A DNA stretch of 64,000 bases from AC-32 sp963746155 (GTDB lineage Bacteria; Actinomycetota; Thermoleophilia; Gaiellales; Gaiellaceae). The translations under genes and the position numbers were made by a program. Where the stretch lies: NCBI GenBank assembly GCA_963746155.1, contig CAVVAB010000009.1, forward strand, positions 62,001 through 126,000. The letters run 5' to 3'. Positions within the stretch are counted from its first letter, which is position 1; every line of letters begins with the position of its first letter. The notes below the pieces were generated by a model. The model was not told the DNA's origin. It saw only the letters and a list, made by a program, of their open reading frames with translations, and searched no databases. Positions 39,966 to 48,181 of the stretch are shown piece by piece.

Positions 39966-40954
39966 ATGAGCACGGTCACGACCACTGCCGAGACGCGGCC
40001 GCTCCAGGGCGGCAGGCGCCTGCGCGACCGGCTCGGCGACCGCCTGCTGTATCTCGTGACGCTCGCTCGCCTCGCTCGCCGCGATCGGGCTGATCGTCCT
40101 GATCGCCTGGAAGATCTTCCGCAGCGCCCACCTCGCGCTCAGCCAGTTCGGGATCTCGTTCCTGTGGGGCATGACCTGGGACGTCAACAAGGCGATCTTC
40201 GGAGCGGCGCCCGCCCTCTACGGGACCGCGATCACCTGCACGATCGCGATGCTGATCGCCGCACCGCTGGGGATCGCGATCGCGCTCTTCCTGAGCGAGC
40301 TGGCGCCGCAGGTCGGTCCAGGTGCTCGATCGGCTCGCTGGTCGAGACGCTCGCCGCTATCCCGAGCGTCGTGCTCGGGCTCTGGGGCATCCTCGTGCTC
40401 GGGCCGTTCGTCGCCGATCACGTCGTGCCCTGGCTCGACCGGTGGTTCGGCTTCATCCCGCTGTTTTCCCGCTCCGCGGGGGAGAACGGAGCGAGCAGCC
40501 TCTTCGTCGCCGGCCTGATCCTGGCGATCATGGTCGTCCCGATCGTCGCGAGCATCTGCCGCGAGCTCTTCCTGAGCGTGCCCTCCGAGCTCGAGGAGGG
40601 TGCACTCGCGCTCGGCGCTACGCGCTGGGAGATGGTGCGGGGAGTCGTCCTCTCGTCGTCGCGTCCGGGAATCGCGGCGGCGCTCATCCTCGGGCTCGGG
40701 CGCGCGCTCGGCGAGGCGATCGCCGTCGCCCAGGTGATCGGCGCAGGGTGGTTCATCCACTGGTCGCTATTCGGAGTCGGAGACACGCTTGCGAGCCGGA
40801 TCGTGACCCAGTACCAGGGCGCGACCTCCAACCTGCAGGTCGCCTCGCTCTTCTACCTCGCCGCGATCTTGCTCGTGATCGGGCTCGTCACGAACCTGAT
40901 CGCGCAGGTGATCGTCCGCCGCTTCCACGTCCACGGGGCGGGGGAGCCCGCTGA
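39966..40954 (+). pseudogene. pstC: Phosphate ABC transporter permease PstC, frameshifted
   Basis: Inner-membrane permease of the high-affinity phosphate importer. The pieces are RLRDRLGDRLLYLVTLA, then in the next frame AAIGLIVLIAWKIF, GISFLWGMTWDVNKAIFGAA and ITCTIAMLIAAPLGIAIALF, then back to SLVETLAAIPSVVLGLWGIL and the coupling loop EEGALALGATRWEMVRGVVL. Shifts occur near 40068 and 40320-40335, and another near the end would restore the stop TGA that overlaps the pstA ATG. All membrane helices are present across frames. Confidence 0.82.
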
Positions 40955-41842
40955 TGTCCACGCTCGAGCCGACCCTGACCCTGCGAGGCGACGCGAAGCA
41001 TGCGACGGCGGAAGATCGCCAACCGCGTAGCCGAGGCGATCGCGACGATCGCGGCCCTGCTGGCGGTGGGCGTGCTGGCCCTCGTCGTTCTGGCGGTCGC
41101 CAAGCGCGGCGCGAGCGAGCTCTCCTGGACGTTCCTGACGAGCGACCTGCCGGTTCCCTTCAGCCCCGGTGGCGGGATCGCACCGCTCATCGTCGGGTCG
41201 GCGATCCTGGTCGGGATCGCCACGGCGATCGCGCTTCCGATCGGCGTGTGCATCGCCCTCTTCCTCGAGGAGTTCGCCCCGGCCTGGCTGCGCTCCCCGG
41301 TGCAGCTGGCAATCGACCTGATGACCGGGCTGCCGTCGGTGATCATCGGCGTGTTCATCTTCAGCCTGCTCGTCTACGGGCACGCACAGAGCGGCCTGGC
41401 AGGCGCGAATCGGACTCGCGATCGTGATGCTGCCCCTGATCACACGCTCGACGCAGGAGGTGCTGCGGCTCGTCCCCAACGCGCAGCGCGAGGCCGCGTT
41501 CGCGCTCGGAGCGAGCCGCTGGCGAACCGTGCTCGGGATCATCCTGCCGAGCGCCGCTCGGCGGCATCCTGACCGGGACCGTGCTCGCGGTCGCCCGCGC
41601 CGCCGGCGAGACGGCGCCGCTGCTGTTCGCGACGGGGATCTTCGGAAGGTTCATCGGCTTCAACCCGTTTCACGCGCTGCCCGAACATGCCCGTCCAGAT
41701 CTTCATCTGGTCGGAATCGTCCGACCCCGAGGACCACAAACGAGCCTGGGCGACGGCGCTCGTGCTGCTCGTGTTCGTGCTCATCGCGAGCCTTGTCGGG
41801 CGAATCGCACTCCTGACCAGCCGCAGAAGGCTCGGACGCTGA
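40954..41842 (+). pseudogene. pstA: Phosphate ABC transporter permease PstA, four +1 indels
   Basis: Second permease subunit. Reading successive frames gives MSTLEPTLTLRGDAK, NRVAEAIATIAALLAVGVLA, IAPLIVGSAILVGIATAIAL, LMTGLPSVIIGVFIFSLLVY, RSTQEVLRLVPNAQREAAFA, LGASRWRTVLGIILPSA (coupling loop), VARAAGETAPLLFATGIFG and MPVQIFIWSESSDPEDHKRA. Single-base insertions occur near 40996, 41406, 41559 and 41686, each advancing the frame by one in order. Otherwise a complete PstA. Its start overlaps the pstC stop (TGATG). Confidence 0.83.
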
Positions 41843-41856
41843 AAGGAGGGGACGAG

Positions 41857-42705
41857 ATGAGCGAGACGGATACGATGGCCGCGATGAGGCCGGTCGAAGT
41901 CGCTGCTCGCGAGGGATCTGGGCCGCGCACCCGGGAAACGGTCTTCGACATCAAGGGTTTGAAGGCGATCTACGGGAAGAGCGTCGCGATCAAGGACGTC
42001 GATCTCGAGATCGACCGAAATCTCGTCACCGCGGTGATCGGCCCGTCTGGCTGCGGCAAGAGCACGTTCATCCGCTGCCTCAACCGGATGAACGACGAGA
42101 TTCCGAGCTTTCGTCACGAGGGCGAGATCCTCTACCACGGTGTCGACATCCACGGCAGCGGCGTGGACGTGATCGAGGTCCGGCGCCGGATCGGGATGGT
42201 CTTCCAGCGGCCGAACCCGTTCCCGAAGACGATCTACGACAACGTCGCCTGGGCGCCGCGCGTGCTCGGGCTGCGGAAGGGACTCGACGAGCGGGTCGAG
42301 ACGGCACTCAAGGGTGCGGCGCTCTGGGACGAGGTCAAGGACCGGCTGAAGAAGAGCGCGCTCTCGCTCTCGGGCGGCCAGCAGCAGCGGCTGTGCATCG
42401 CGCGGGCGATCGCGATCGAGCCGGAGGTGCTGCTCCTCGACGAGCCGGCTTCGGCGCTCGACCCGATCGCGACCGCCTCGATCGAGGAGCTGATGCACGA
42501 GCTCAAGGACGAGTACACGATCGTGATCGTGACGCACAACATGCAGCAGGCGGCCCGCGTGGCCGACCGGACAGCCTTCTTCTCGCTCGACGTCGACGGC
42601 GACGAGCCCGCGGGCATCCTCGTCGAGTACGACGAGACGCAGAAGCTCTTCACCGCCCCGTCCGACAAGCGAACCGAGGACTACGTCACGGGGAGGTTCG
42701 GATGA
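41857..42705 (+). CDS. pstB: Phosphate ABC transporter ATPase PstB
   Basis: ATP-hydrolysing subunit of the Pst importer, 282 residues. Walker A GPSGCGKSTFIRCLNRMND, Q-loop GMVFQRPNPFPKTIYDNVAW, signature LSGGQQQRLCIARAIA, Walker B VLLLDEPASALDP and H-loop VTHNMQQAARVADRTAFF. A strong Shine-Dalgarno (AAAGGAGGGG) precedes the ATG. This is the only pst gene in the locus without an indel. Its stop overlaps the phoU ATG. Confidence 0.97.
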   Translation: MSETDTMAAMRPVEVAAREGSGPRTRETVFDIKGLKAIYGKSVAIKDVDLEIDRNLVTAVIGPSGCGKSTFIRCLNRMNDEIPSFRHEGEILYHGVDIHGSGVDVIEVRRRIGMVFQRPNPFPKTIYDNVAWAPRVLGLRKGLDERVETALKGAALWDEVKDRLKKSALSLSGGQQQRLCIARAIAIEPEVLLLDEPASALDPIATASIEELMHELKDEYTIVIVTHNMQQAARVADRTAFFSLDVDGDEPAGILVEYDETQKLFTAPSDKRTEDYVTGRFG

Positions 42706-43382
42706 GAACCGCGTTCCAGACCGAGCTCGAGCAGCTCGAGGCCAGCCTCCAGGAGGAGGGCGCGCTCGTCCTCCGAGTGTTGCGAGGTGCGCTGAACGCG
42801 CTCGCCCAGCGCGACCTCGAGCTCACAGACGAGGTGATCGCGTTCGACGATGACGTCGACCGTCAGTACCTCCAGATCGAGGAGGGCATCCAAGTCGTCT
42901 GCTCGCGCGGCAGACGCCGGTTGCGGGCGATCTTCGGCTCGTGCTCGCGATGCTGCACGTCAACCTCCACCTCGAGCGGATGGCCGACTACTGCGTCACG
43001 ATCGCCAAGCTGACGAAGCTGGTCGCGGACATCGAGCCCGAGCCGCTTGCTGATGGAGCGGCTCCAGGAGATGGGAGAGCGCGCCGAGGAGATGCTGCGA
43101 GTCGCACTCGATTCCTTCGCGAACCGGGATCTCGCCGGTGCCGAGTCGCTGGTCGAGCTCGACGAGCTGATCGACCGCTCGAACCGGCGCTTCGTCGAGC
43201 GCCTCGTCGATCTCGCTGCCGACCCGGCCATGCGCGAGTGGGTGCTGCGGATGGTGCTCGTCTCGCGGACGCTCGAGCGGATCGGAGATCATGCGGTGGA
43301 CATTGGCGAGCAGACCGCCTACCTCCTCACGGCCGAGTTCCGCGAGTTCACGGACGCGTCGCATCCCGAGCAGAACGCGTAG
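42702..43382 (+). pseudogene. phoU: Phosphate transport regulator PhoU, frameshifted
   Basis: Negative regulator that links the Pst transporter to the phosphate kinase. Three-helix repeats are seen as FQTELEQLEASLQEEGALVL, DVDRQYLQIEEG, AMLHVNLHLERMADYCVTIA (DUF47 signature with E...RMADY) and MERLQEMGERAEEMLRVALD, LVSRTLERIGDHAVDIGEQT. Frame changes lie near 42893-42900 (two extra bases) and at 43046-43049, where expected CTG reads CTTG. ATGA overlap with pstB. The PhoB-like regulator and soluble kinase are 5 kb upstream. Confidence 0.83.
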
Positions 43383-44400
43383 GCAGGCCTTCCTCGCGGC
43401 CGGCCTGCGTCGCCGCTGCTCGCCGCGAGCTGCGGCGGAAACGGGGGCGGTGGCGGCGACAAGACGCTCATCGGCGCCGGAAGCACGCTCGTGGCGCCGC
43501 TCGTCGCCCAGTGGTCGAGCGACTACCAGCAGCGCGCCGGTGTGACGGTCACGTACGGGGCGATCGGCTCCGGTGGCGGGATCGCGCAGATCACCGCTCG
43601 GACGGTCGACTTCGGCGCTAGCGACGCGCCGCTCACGCCGGATCAGGCTGACAGCTGCAAGGGTTGCCTCCAGGTGCCGTGGGCCCTGGCGGCCACGCTC
43701 GTCGTTTACAACGTCAACGACGTGATCAACGAGCTGAAGCTTTCGCGGGCCGGTGCTCGCGAAGATCTTCCTGGGCGAGATCACGCGTTGGAACGACCCG
43801 GAGATCGCGCGCCTCAACCCGACGTAGGAAGCTGTCGAACATCGAGATCACGACCGTCCATCGAAGCGATGGAAGCGGCGACACCTACGCGTTCAGCGAC
43901 TACCTCGCCAAGGTCAGCCCGGAGTGGAAGAGCAAGGAAGGCGTGTCGACTCAGGTGAGCTTCCCGGCGGGCGTCGGCGTCAAGGGCAACGACGGGGTCA
44001 CCTCGTTCATCGCGGAGAACGACGGCTCGATCGGCTACCTCGGCGATCTCCTACGTCTTCTCGAACGACCTCGACTTCGCGCTCGTCCGGAACGCGGCCG
44101 GCAACTTCCCCGCGCCGGGGATCGCGACCATCCTCGCGGCGGCGAAGACCGTCGAAGACGATCCCGCCGGACAACGCGATCTCGATCACCGACCCGCCCG
44201 CGTCGGCGCCCAACGCGTACCCGATCTCGACCTTCACGTACGCGATCGTCCCGAAGGACTCGCCGAAGGCCTCGACGCTGCGCCCGTTCCTGACCTACGC
44301 CGTCACGGCAGGGCAGCAGTTCGCGCCGCCGCTCCATTTCGCGGTGCTGCCGCCAGCCGTCGTGGCCGCGGCCCGAAAGACGATCGACACGATCGACTAG
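43375..44400 (+). pseudogene. pstS: Phosphate-binding lipoprotein PstS (copy 2), about five indels
   Basis: Second phosphate receptor, ending the pst operon. A lipoprotein signal (RRQAFLAAGL then SPLLAASCGGNGGGGGDKTL across one deletion) precedes LIGAGSTLVAPLVAQWSSDY, TARTVDFGASDAPLTPDQAD, CKGCLQVPWALAATLVVYNV, GEITRWNDPEIARLNP, ITTVHRSDGSGDTYAFSDYL and IVPKDSPKASTLRPFLTYAV. The frame advances by one at about 43748, 43830, 44045 and 44155. The apparent start is ACG overlapping the phoU stop, where ATG would be expected. Paralogous to copy 1. Confidence 0.82.
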
Positions 44401-44413
44401 TCCGCCCCACGAC

Positions 44414-44749
44414 CTAGGCGAGCAGCTCGCGGAGCGCCGCGAGCGGTTCGGGTCTCACTCGGAAGTACGCCCAGCTTCCGCGCTGCTCGCGCTCGACCAG
44501 GCCGGCCGTCAGCAGCACCTTGAGGTGGTGGCTGATCGTCGGCTGGCTCAGGCCGAGCGGCTCGGTGAGGTGGCAGACGCACGCTTCGCCGCCTGGCTGC
44601 GCCTGGATGAGGCTCAAGAGGCGAAGCCGAGCCGGATCGGCCAGGACCTTGAGCGCGCCCGCGAGGCGCTCTGCCTGGGCCGCTTCGATCGGCTCCTCGA
44701 GAAGAGGCGGACAGGAGGCCGCGATCGTGGCGATCGGTTGCACTCGCAC
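44414..44749 (-). CDS. arsR: ArsR-family arsenic-responsive repressor
   Basis: About 111 residues. Winged helix LAGALKVLADPARLRLLSLI, recognition helix GLSQPTISHHLKVLLTAGLV. The metal-sensing pair is in GGEACVCHLTEPLG, the ELCVCDL-type site of arsenic ArsR. An N-terminal Cys (ASCPPLLEE) may be a third ligand. GTG at 44749 or 44743 is the start; an inverted repeat operator overlaps this point, implying autoregulation and control of the divergent arsC-aqp unit. Confidence 0.92.
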   Translation of the reverse strand: MRVQPIATIAASCPPLLEEPIEAAQAERLAGALKVLADPARLRLLSLIQAQPGGEACVCHLTEPLGLSQPTISHHLKVLLTAGLVEREQRGSWAYFRVRPEPLAALRELLA

Positions 44750-44770
44750 ATATTGACTGACATCGATATG
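44749..44770. promoter_or_regulatory. Candidate ArsR operator
   Basis: Imperfect inverted repeat CATATTGA-N6-TCGATATG in the divergent arsR-arsC region, AT-rich against a GC-rich background and of the size of ArsR/SmtB sites. Confidence 0.6.
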
Positions 44771-44816
44771 TCGTGGCAAGATCGCATCGATCGTCATCGA
44801 TGCCCTGGAGGGAGTC

Positions 44817-45464
44817 ATGGAGCAGAGAGGTCTCGAGGTTCTCGATCCCGTCACGCGCCAGCACGTCGAGCGCGCCGCCGAGGCGCTGCAGCGTGAGTTC
44901 GACGGCGTCTTCTCACAGGAGACGATCGCGCGCTACATCGCCGAATCGGCCGAGTTGCTCGGGGATGCCAAGGTGAACGTCTTCGTGCCCGTGCTCGTTC
45001 ATCGCTTTGCGCGCGAGCGCCTGCGTGCGCTCGCCCAGGCAGAGGGCATCGTCGCCAAGGGCGTACCCGAGGTGCTCTTCGTCTGCGTTCACAACGCGGG
45101 TCGCAGCCAGATGGCTGCGGGTCTCGTCAAGCTCAGGTCGGAGGGTCGTGTCCACGTGCGGTCCGCCGGCAGCGACCCGGGTGAGCGAGTCAACCCGGCG
45201 GTGATCGACGCGATGAACGAGGTCGGCGTGGACATGGACGAGGAGTTCCCGAAGCCGCTCACCGACGAGGTCGTCCGTGCCGCCGATGTCGTGATCACGA
45301 TGGGCTGCGGCGATGCGTGCCCGATCTACCCCGGTAAGAAGTACGAGGACTGGGCGCTCGACGATCCCGACGGCCAGAGCCTGGAAACGGTCCGCCGGAT
45401 TCGCGACGAGATCGATGCACGGGTCCGAGTGCTGATCGACGAGCTCTTGCCGGCGGAGCGTTGA
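44817..45464 (+). CDS. arsC: Arsenate reductase with N-terminal three-helix domain
   Basis: Thioredoxin-type or mycothiol-type arsenate reductase of the low-molecular-weight phosphatase fold, 215 residues. Residues 1-80 form a three-helix module (VERAAEALQREFDGVFSQET) often found in actinobacterial ArsC fusions. The catalytic loop is VLFVCVHNAGRSQMAAGL (CxNAGRS type, Cys then x5 then Arg). RSAGSDPGERVNPAVIDAMN, VVITMGCGDACPIYPGKKYE and WALDDPDG follow. ATG start with Shine-Dalgarno GGAGGGAG. Stop overlaps the aquaporin TTG. Confidence 0.95.
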   Translation: MEQRGLEVLDPVTRQHVERAAEALQREFDGVFSQETIARYIAESAELLGDAKVNVFVPVLVHRFARERLRALAQAEGIVAKGVPEVLFVCVHNAGRSQMAAGLVKLRSEGRVHVRSAGSDPGERVNPAVIDAMNEVGVDMDEEFPKPLTDEVVRAADVVITMGCGDACPIYPGKKYEDWALDDPDGQSLETVRRIRDEIDARVRVLIDELLPAER

Positions 45465-46123
45465 GCCCGCCCCTCGCGCGGGCGCTCGTCGCGGAGACGA
45501 TCGGCACCTTCGCGCTCGTCTTCGCCGGCTGCGGGGCGATCATGGTCGACGCCAAGACCGGAGCGCTCGGACACGTCGGCGTCGCGATCTCGTTCGGGCT
45601 CGTGATCATGGTGATGATCTACGCGCTCGGCCACGTGTCCGGTGCGCACCTGAACCCGGCAGTCACGCTGTCCTTCGCGTTCTCGAGGCACTTTCCGAGA
45701 AAGCACATCCTCCCGTACTGGGTCGCCCAGCTGGCTGGAGCGCTGATTGCTGCCGCGGTCCTGCGCGGCTCACTCGGAGACCTCGCCCGTATCGGCGCGA
45801 CCTACCCGAGTGGATCCGACGCTCAGGCCTTCCTGTGGGAGGCCGTGCTCACGTTCTTCCTCATGCTCGTGATCATGGCCGTGGCCACCGACACGCGTGC
45901 CGTCGGAGAAGCCGCTGCGATCGCAATCGGCGCGACGGTTGGCCTCGACGCGATGTTCGGTGGGCCGATCACGGGAGCGTCCATGAACCCCGCGCGATCG
46001 CTCGGGCCGGGACTCGTGGCGGGCGATCTCCACGCGATCTGGATCTATCTGACGGCCCCACTGCTGGGGGCGGCGGTCGGCGCGTTGGCGTACCAGTTCG
46101 TTCGAGCTGGGCGCTCGAGCTAA
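45461..46123 (+). CDS. Aquaglyceroporin (MIP family), probable arsenite channel
   Basis: 220-residue six-helix channel. Both pore motifs are present, GAHLNPAVTLSFAFS and GASMNPARSLGPGLV (NPA twice). Start is TTG overlapping the arsC stop. In Sinorhizobium an aquaglyceroporin (AqpS) in an ars operon lets arsenite made by ArsC leave the cell down its gradient, in place of ArsB. The same role is inferred here from the operon; no ArsB or Acr3 gene is nearby. The stop overlaps the convergent amidohydrolase stop by 3 nt. Confidence 0.93.
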   Translation: MSPPLARALVAETIGTFALVFAGCGAIMVDAKTGALGHVGVAISFGLVIMVMIYALGHVSGAHLNPAVTLSFAFSRHFPRKHILPYWVAQLAGALIAAAVLRGSLGDLARIGATYPSGSDAQAFLWEAVLTFFLMLVIMAVATDTRAVGEAAAIAIGATVGLDAMFGGPITGASMNPARSLGPGLVAGDLHAIWIYLTAPLLGAAVGALAYQFVRAGRSS

Positions 46124-47661
46124 CCCCAGGGGGGCGGGTTGTGCGTCCAGGCGCCGCCGACCATGGTGGCGACGACGCCGACCTCGGCGAGCTCCTCCGG
46201 CTCGCAGTCGAGCGGGTCGCGGTCGAGCACGACGAGGTCGGCGTGGAAGCCGGGCAGGAGTCGCCCGCGCCGGTGCTCGTCGCCGGCGAGCCAGGCGGGT
46301 GCGAGGCAGGTGGCGTGGAGCGCCTCCTCGACCGTGAGCGCCTGCTCCGGGTGCCAGGCCGGGCGCTCGTCGAGCGTCCGCAGCACCCCGGCGCGGATGC
46401 CGGCGAGCGGGTCGAGCTCCTCGATCGGCGCGTCCGAGCCGTTGGCGACGACCGCGCCCGAGTCGAGCAGCGAGCGGTACGCGTAGGCCCCGGACGTTCG
46501 CTCGCCCCAGAAGCGGTCGGCCACGTCGCGGTCGGAGGTCGCGTGGCTGAACTGGACCGAGGCGGCGACGCCGAGCTGCGCGAACCGGGGCACGTCCTCG
46601 GGCGCCAGCAGCTGCGCGTGCTCGATCCGCGGGCGCAGGCCGAGCGGCCGCCAGTCGTCCTGCGTGGCCTCGAACGCATCGAGCGCCTCGCGGTTGGCGA
46701 GGTCGCCGATCGCGTGGACTGCGAGCGGGAACCCGGCGCGGGCGCCTGCGCGGATCAGCTCGACGAGCTGTTCCCGGCTCGTGATCTCGACTCCGGAGCC
46801 GTCCAGCATCCGCGCGGTCTGCGAGCCGAGCGTGCCGTCCATGAACGCCTTCAGGTAGCCGAGCCGCAGCAGCGGGCCGCCGAAGCCGCTGCGGAGGTCC
46901 GTGGTCGCGACCTCTTCCGTCCAGTCGGTCGGAAGCGACTGCCAGACGCGAAGGGACAGCGCACCCTCGGCCTCCAGCCGCTGCCAGAAGCGGAACGCGC
47001 CGACCCAGCCGTCCTTGTCGTGCACCGCGGTGACCCCGCGGGAGGCGGCGAGCTTGAGCCCGGCCCGCATCGCCTCGAGGTGCTCGTCATCGGTGATCTC
47101 GATGCAGTCGTCTTCGAAGTGCCAGCACGACTCCTCGCGCAAGACCCCCGTCGGCTCGCCGCGCTCGTCGAGCTCCACAACGCCGCCCGGCACCTGGAGA
47201 TCGCCGTTCGCGTGCGCAAGCGCGGCCGAATTGAGCCAGACCGAGTGCGAGTCGCGGGCCATCAGCGCGACGGGCCGGTCGGAGACGACCTCGTCGAGCG
47301 CTTCCTTGGTCGGCTCGACGGCCGGCGACCAGTCCCCGCTCCGCCAGCCGCGGCCACGCAGCCAGCCGTCGCCCGGCGCCTGCTCGAGCGCGTCGCGCAC
47401 GCGCGCGAGCGCCTCGTCCAGGGAGCGCGTGTCCTCGAGCCGGACCTCGTCCTGGGCGACGGCCCAGGACGGGAAGTGGACGTGCGCGTCGCTGAAGCCC
47501 GGAACGACGCAGCGCCCGCCGAGGTCGATGCGCTCGGGCCCCGGCAGCGCCGTCTCGTGCGTGCCGACGCCGCCCGCGATCCGGTCGCCGGCGATCGCGA
47601 GCGAGCGCACGACCGGGAGCGAGGGCTCGAGCGTACGGATGACGCCGTTCTCGAGGATCAC
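46120..47661 (-). CDS. Amidohydrolase-family protein, YtcJ-like
   Basis: About 513 residues of the metal-dependent amidohydrolase 3 group. Motifs are VVPGFSDAHVHFPSWAV (HxH), ALMARDSHSVWLNSAAL, GYLKAFMDGTLGSQTARML (carboxylated-Lys position), FPLAVHAIGDLANREAL (His), RIEHAQLLAPEDV (His) and VVANGSDAPIEELDP (Asp). GTG at 47661 was chosen: TACGAT stands 9 nt before it and the family's short N-terminal beta segment begins there. Substrate unknown; relatives act on N-formyl amides or imines. Confidence 0.9.
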   Translation of the reverse strand: MILENGVIRTLEPSLPVVRSLAIAGDRIAGGVGTHETALPGPERIDLGGRCVVPGFSDAHVHFPSWAVAQDEVRLEDTRSLDEALARVRDALEQAPGDGWLRGRGWRSGDWSPAVEPTKEALDEVVSDRPVALMARDSHSVWLNSAALAHANGDLQVPGGVVELDERGEPTGVLREESCWHFEDDCIEITDDEHLEAMRAGLKLAASRGVTAVHDKDGWVGAFRFWQRLEAEGALSLRVWQSLPTDWTEEVATTDLRSGFGGPLLRLGYLKAFMDGTLGSQTARMLDGSGVEITSREQLVELIRAGARAGFPLAVHAIGDLANREALDAFEATQDDWRPLGLRPRIEHAQLLAPEDVPRFAQLGVAASVQFSHATSDRDVADRFWGERTSGAYAYRSLLDSGAVVANGSDAPIEELDPLAGIRAGVLRTLDERPAWHPEQALTVEEALHATCLAPAWLAGDEHRRGRLLPGFHADLVVLDRDPLDCEPEELAEVGVVATMVGGAWTHNPPPWG

Positions 47662-47697
47662 GTTGACCGTGATCGTACGGTGGCGGATGATGGCGCG

Positions 47698-48084
47698 ATG
47701 GCCCGAGAGGCGTTCGTCGACCACCTGACGCTGCGAGTGAGCGAACTCGAGGCGAGTCGCCGCTTCTACCGCGCGGCTCTGGAGCCCTGGGGCAGCCGCG
47801 AGCTGGAGGAGGCGGACTGGGGCGTCGCCTTCGGGCCTCCCGGGAGCGAGGATCTCGCGGTCGCCGAGGGCAAGCCGTCGGGGCCCCTGCACATCGCGTT
47901 CGCCGCGCCGGACCGCGAGACCGTCGACCGCTTCTACGAGGCGGCACTGGCCGCGGGCGGCCGCGACAACGGTGCGCCCGGCGAGCGGCCGCAGTACCAC
48001 GCCGGCTACTACGCCGCCTACGTCCTCGATCCCGATGGCAACAACGTCGAGGCCGTCTTCCACGGCAGCGGCGAGCACGCCTGA
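47698..48084 (+). CDS. VOC/glyoxalase-family protein, single module pair
   Basis: 128 residues. VDHLTLRVSELEASRRFYRA, PLHIAFAAPDRETVDRFYEA and YAAYVLDPDGNNVEAVFHG are the standard pattern of the vicinal oxygen chelate fold, with metal ligands His (DHLTL, LHIAF) and Glu (NVEAVF). Likely a lyase, dioxygenase or resistance protein; context gives no substrate. Divergent from the amidohydrolase gene with 36 bp between. Confidence 0.88.
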   Translation: MAREAFVDHLTLRVSELEASRRFYRAALEPWGSRELEEADWGVAFGPPGSEDLAVAEGKPSGPLHIAFAAPDRETVDRFYEAALAAGGRDNGAPGERPQYHAGYYAAYVLDPDGNNVEAVFHGSGEHA

Positions 48085-48181
48085 GCCAGCGCGCCGGGCT
48101 TGGATTTCGGAAAACCGAGACGGCCGCAGGTTATTGTGGTCGGGCACTTTCGACGGCAACCCGGGTCAGAGAGGAGCAGGC

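Noticed and set aside
38764..44400. Programmed frameshifting in the pst genes
   Set aside because: No slippery sequence, no shared context and too many sites per gene; sequence error or recent decay is simpler.
44817..45464. ArsC N-terminal extension as a misannotated start
   Set aside because: The N-terminal 80 residues form a known helical module of such fusions, have a good Shine-Dalgarno, and the frame is conserved in composition.
45835..48084. A 749-codon plus-strand frame running through the amidohydrolase region
   Set aside because: Only its last 128 codons (VOC protein, start 47698) are real; the rest is antisense to the amidohydrolase and out of frame with the aquaporin.
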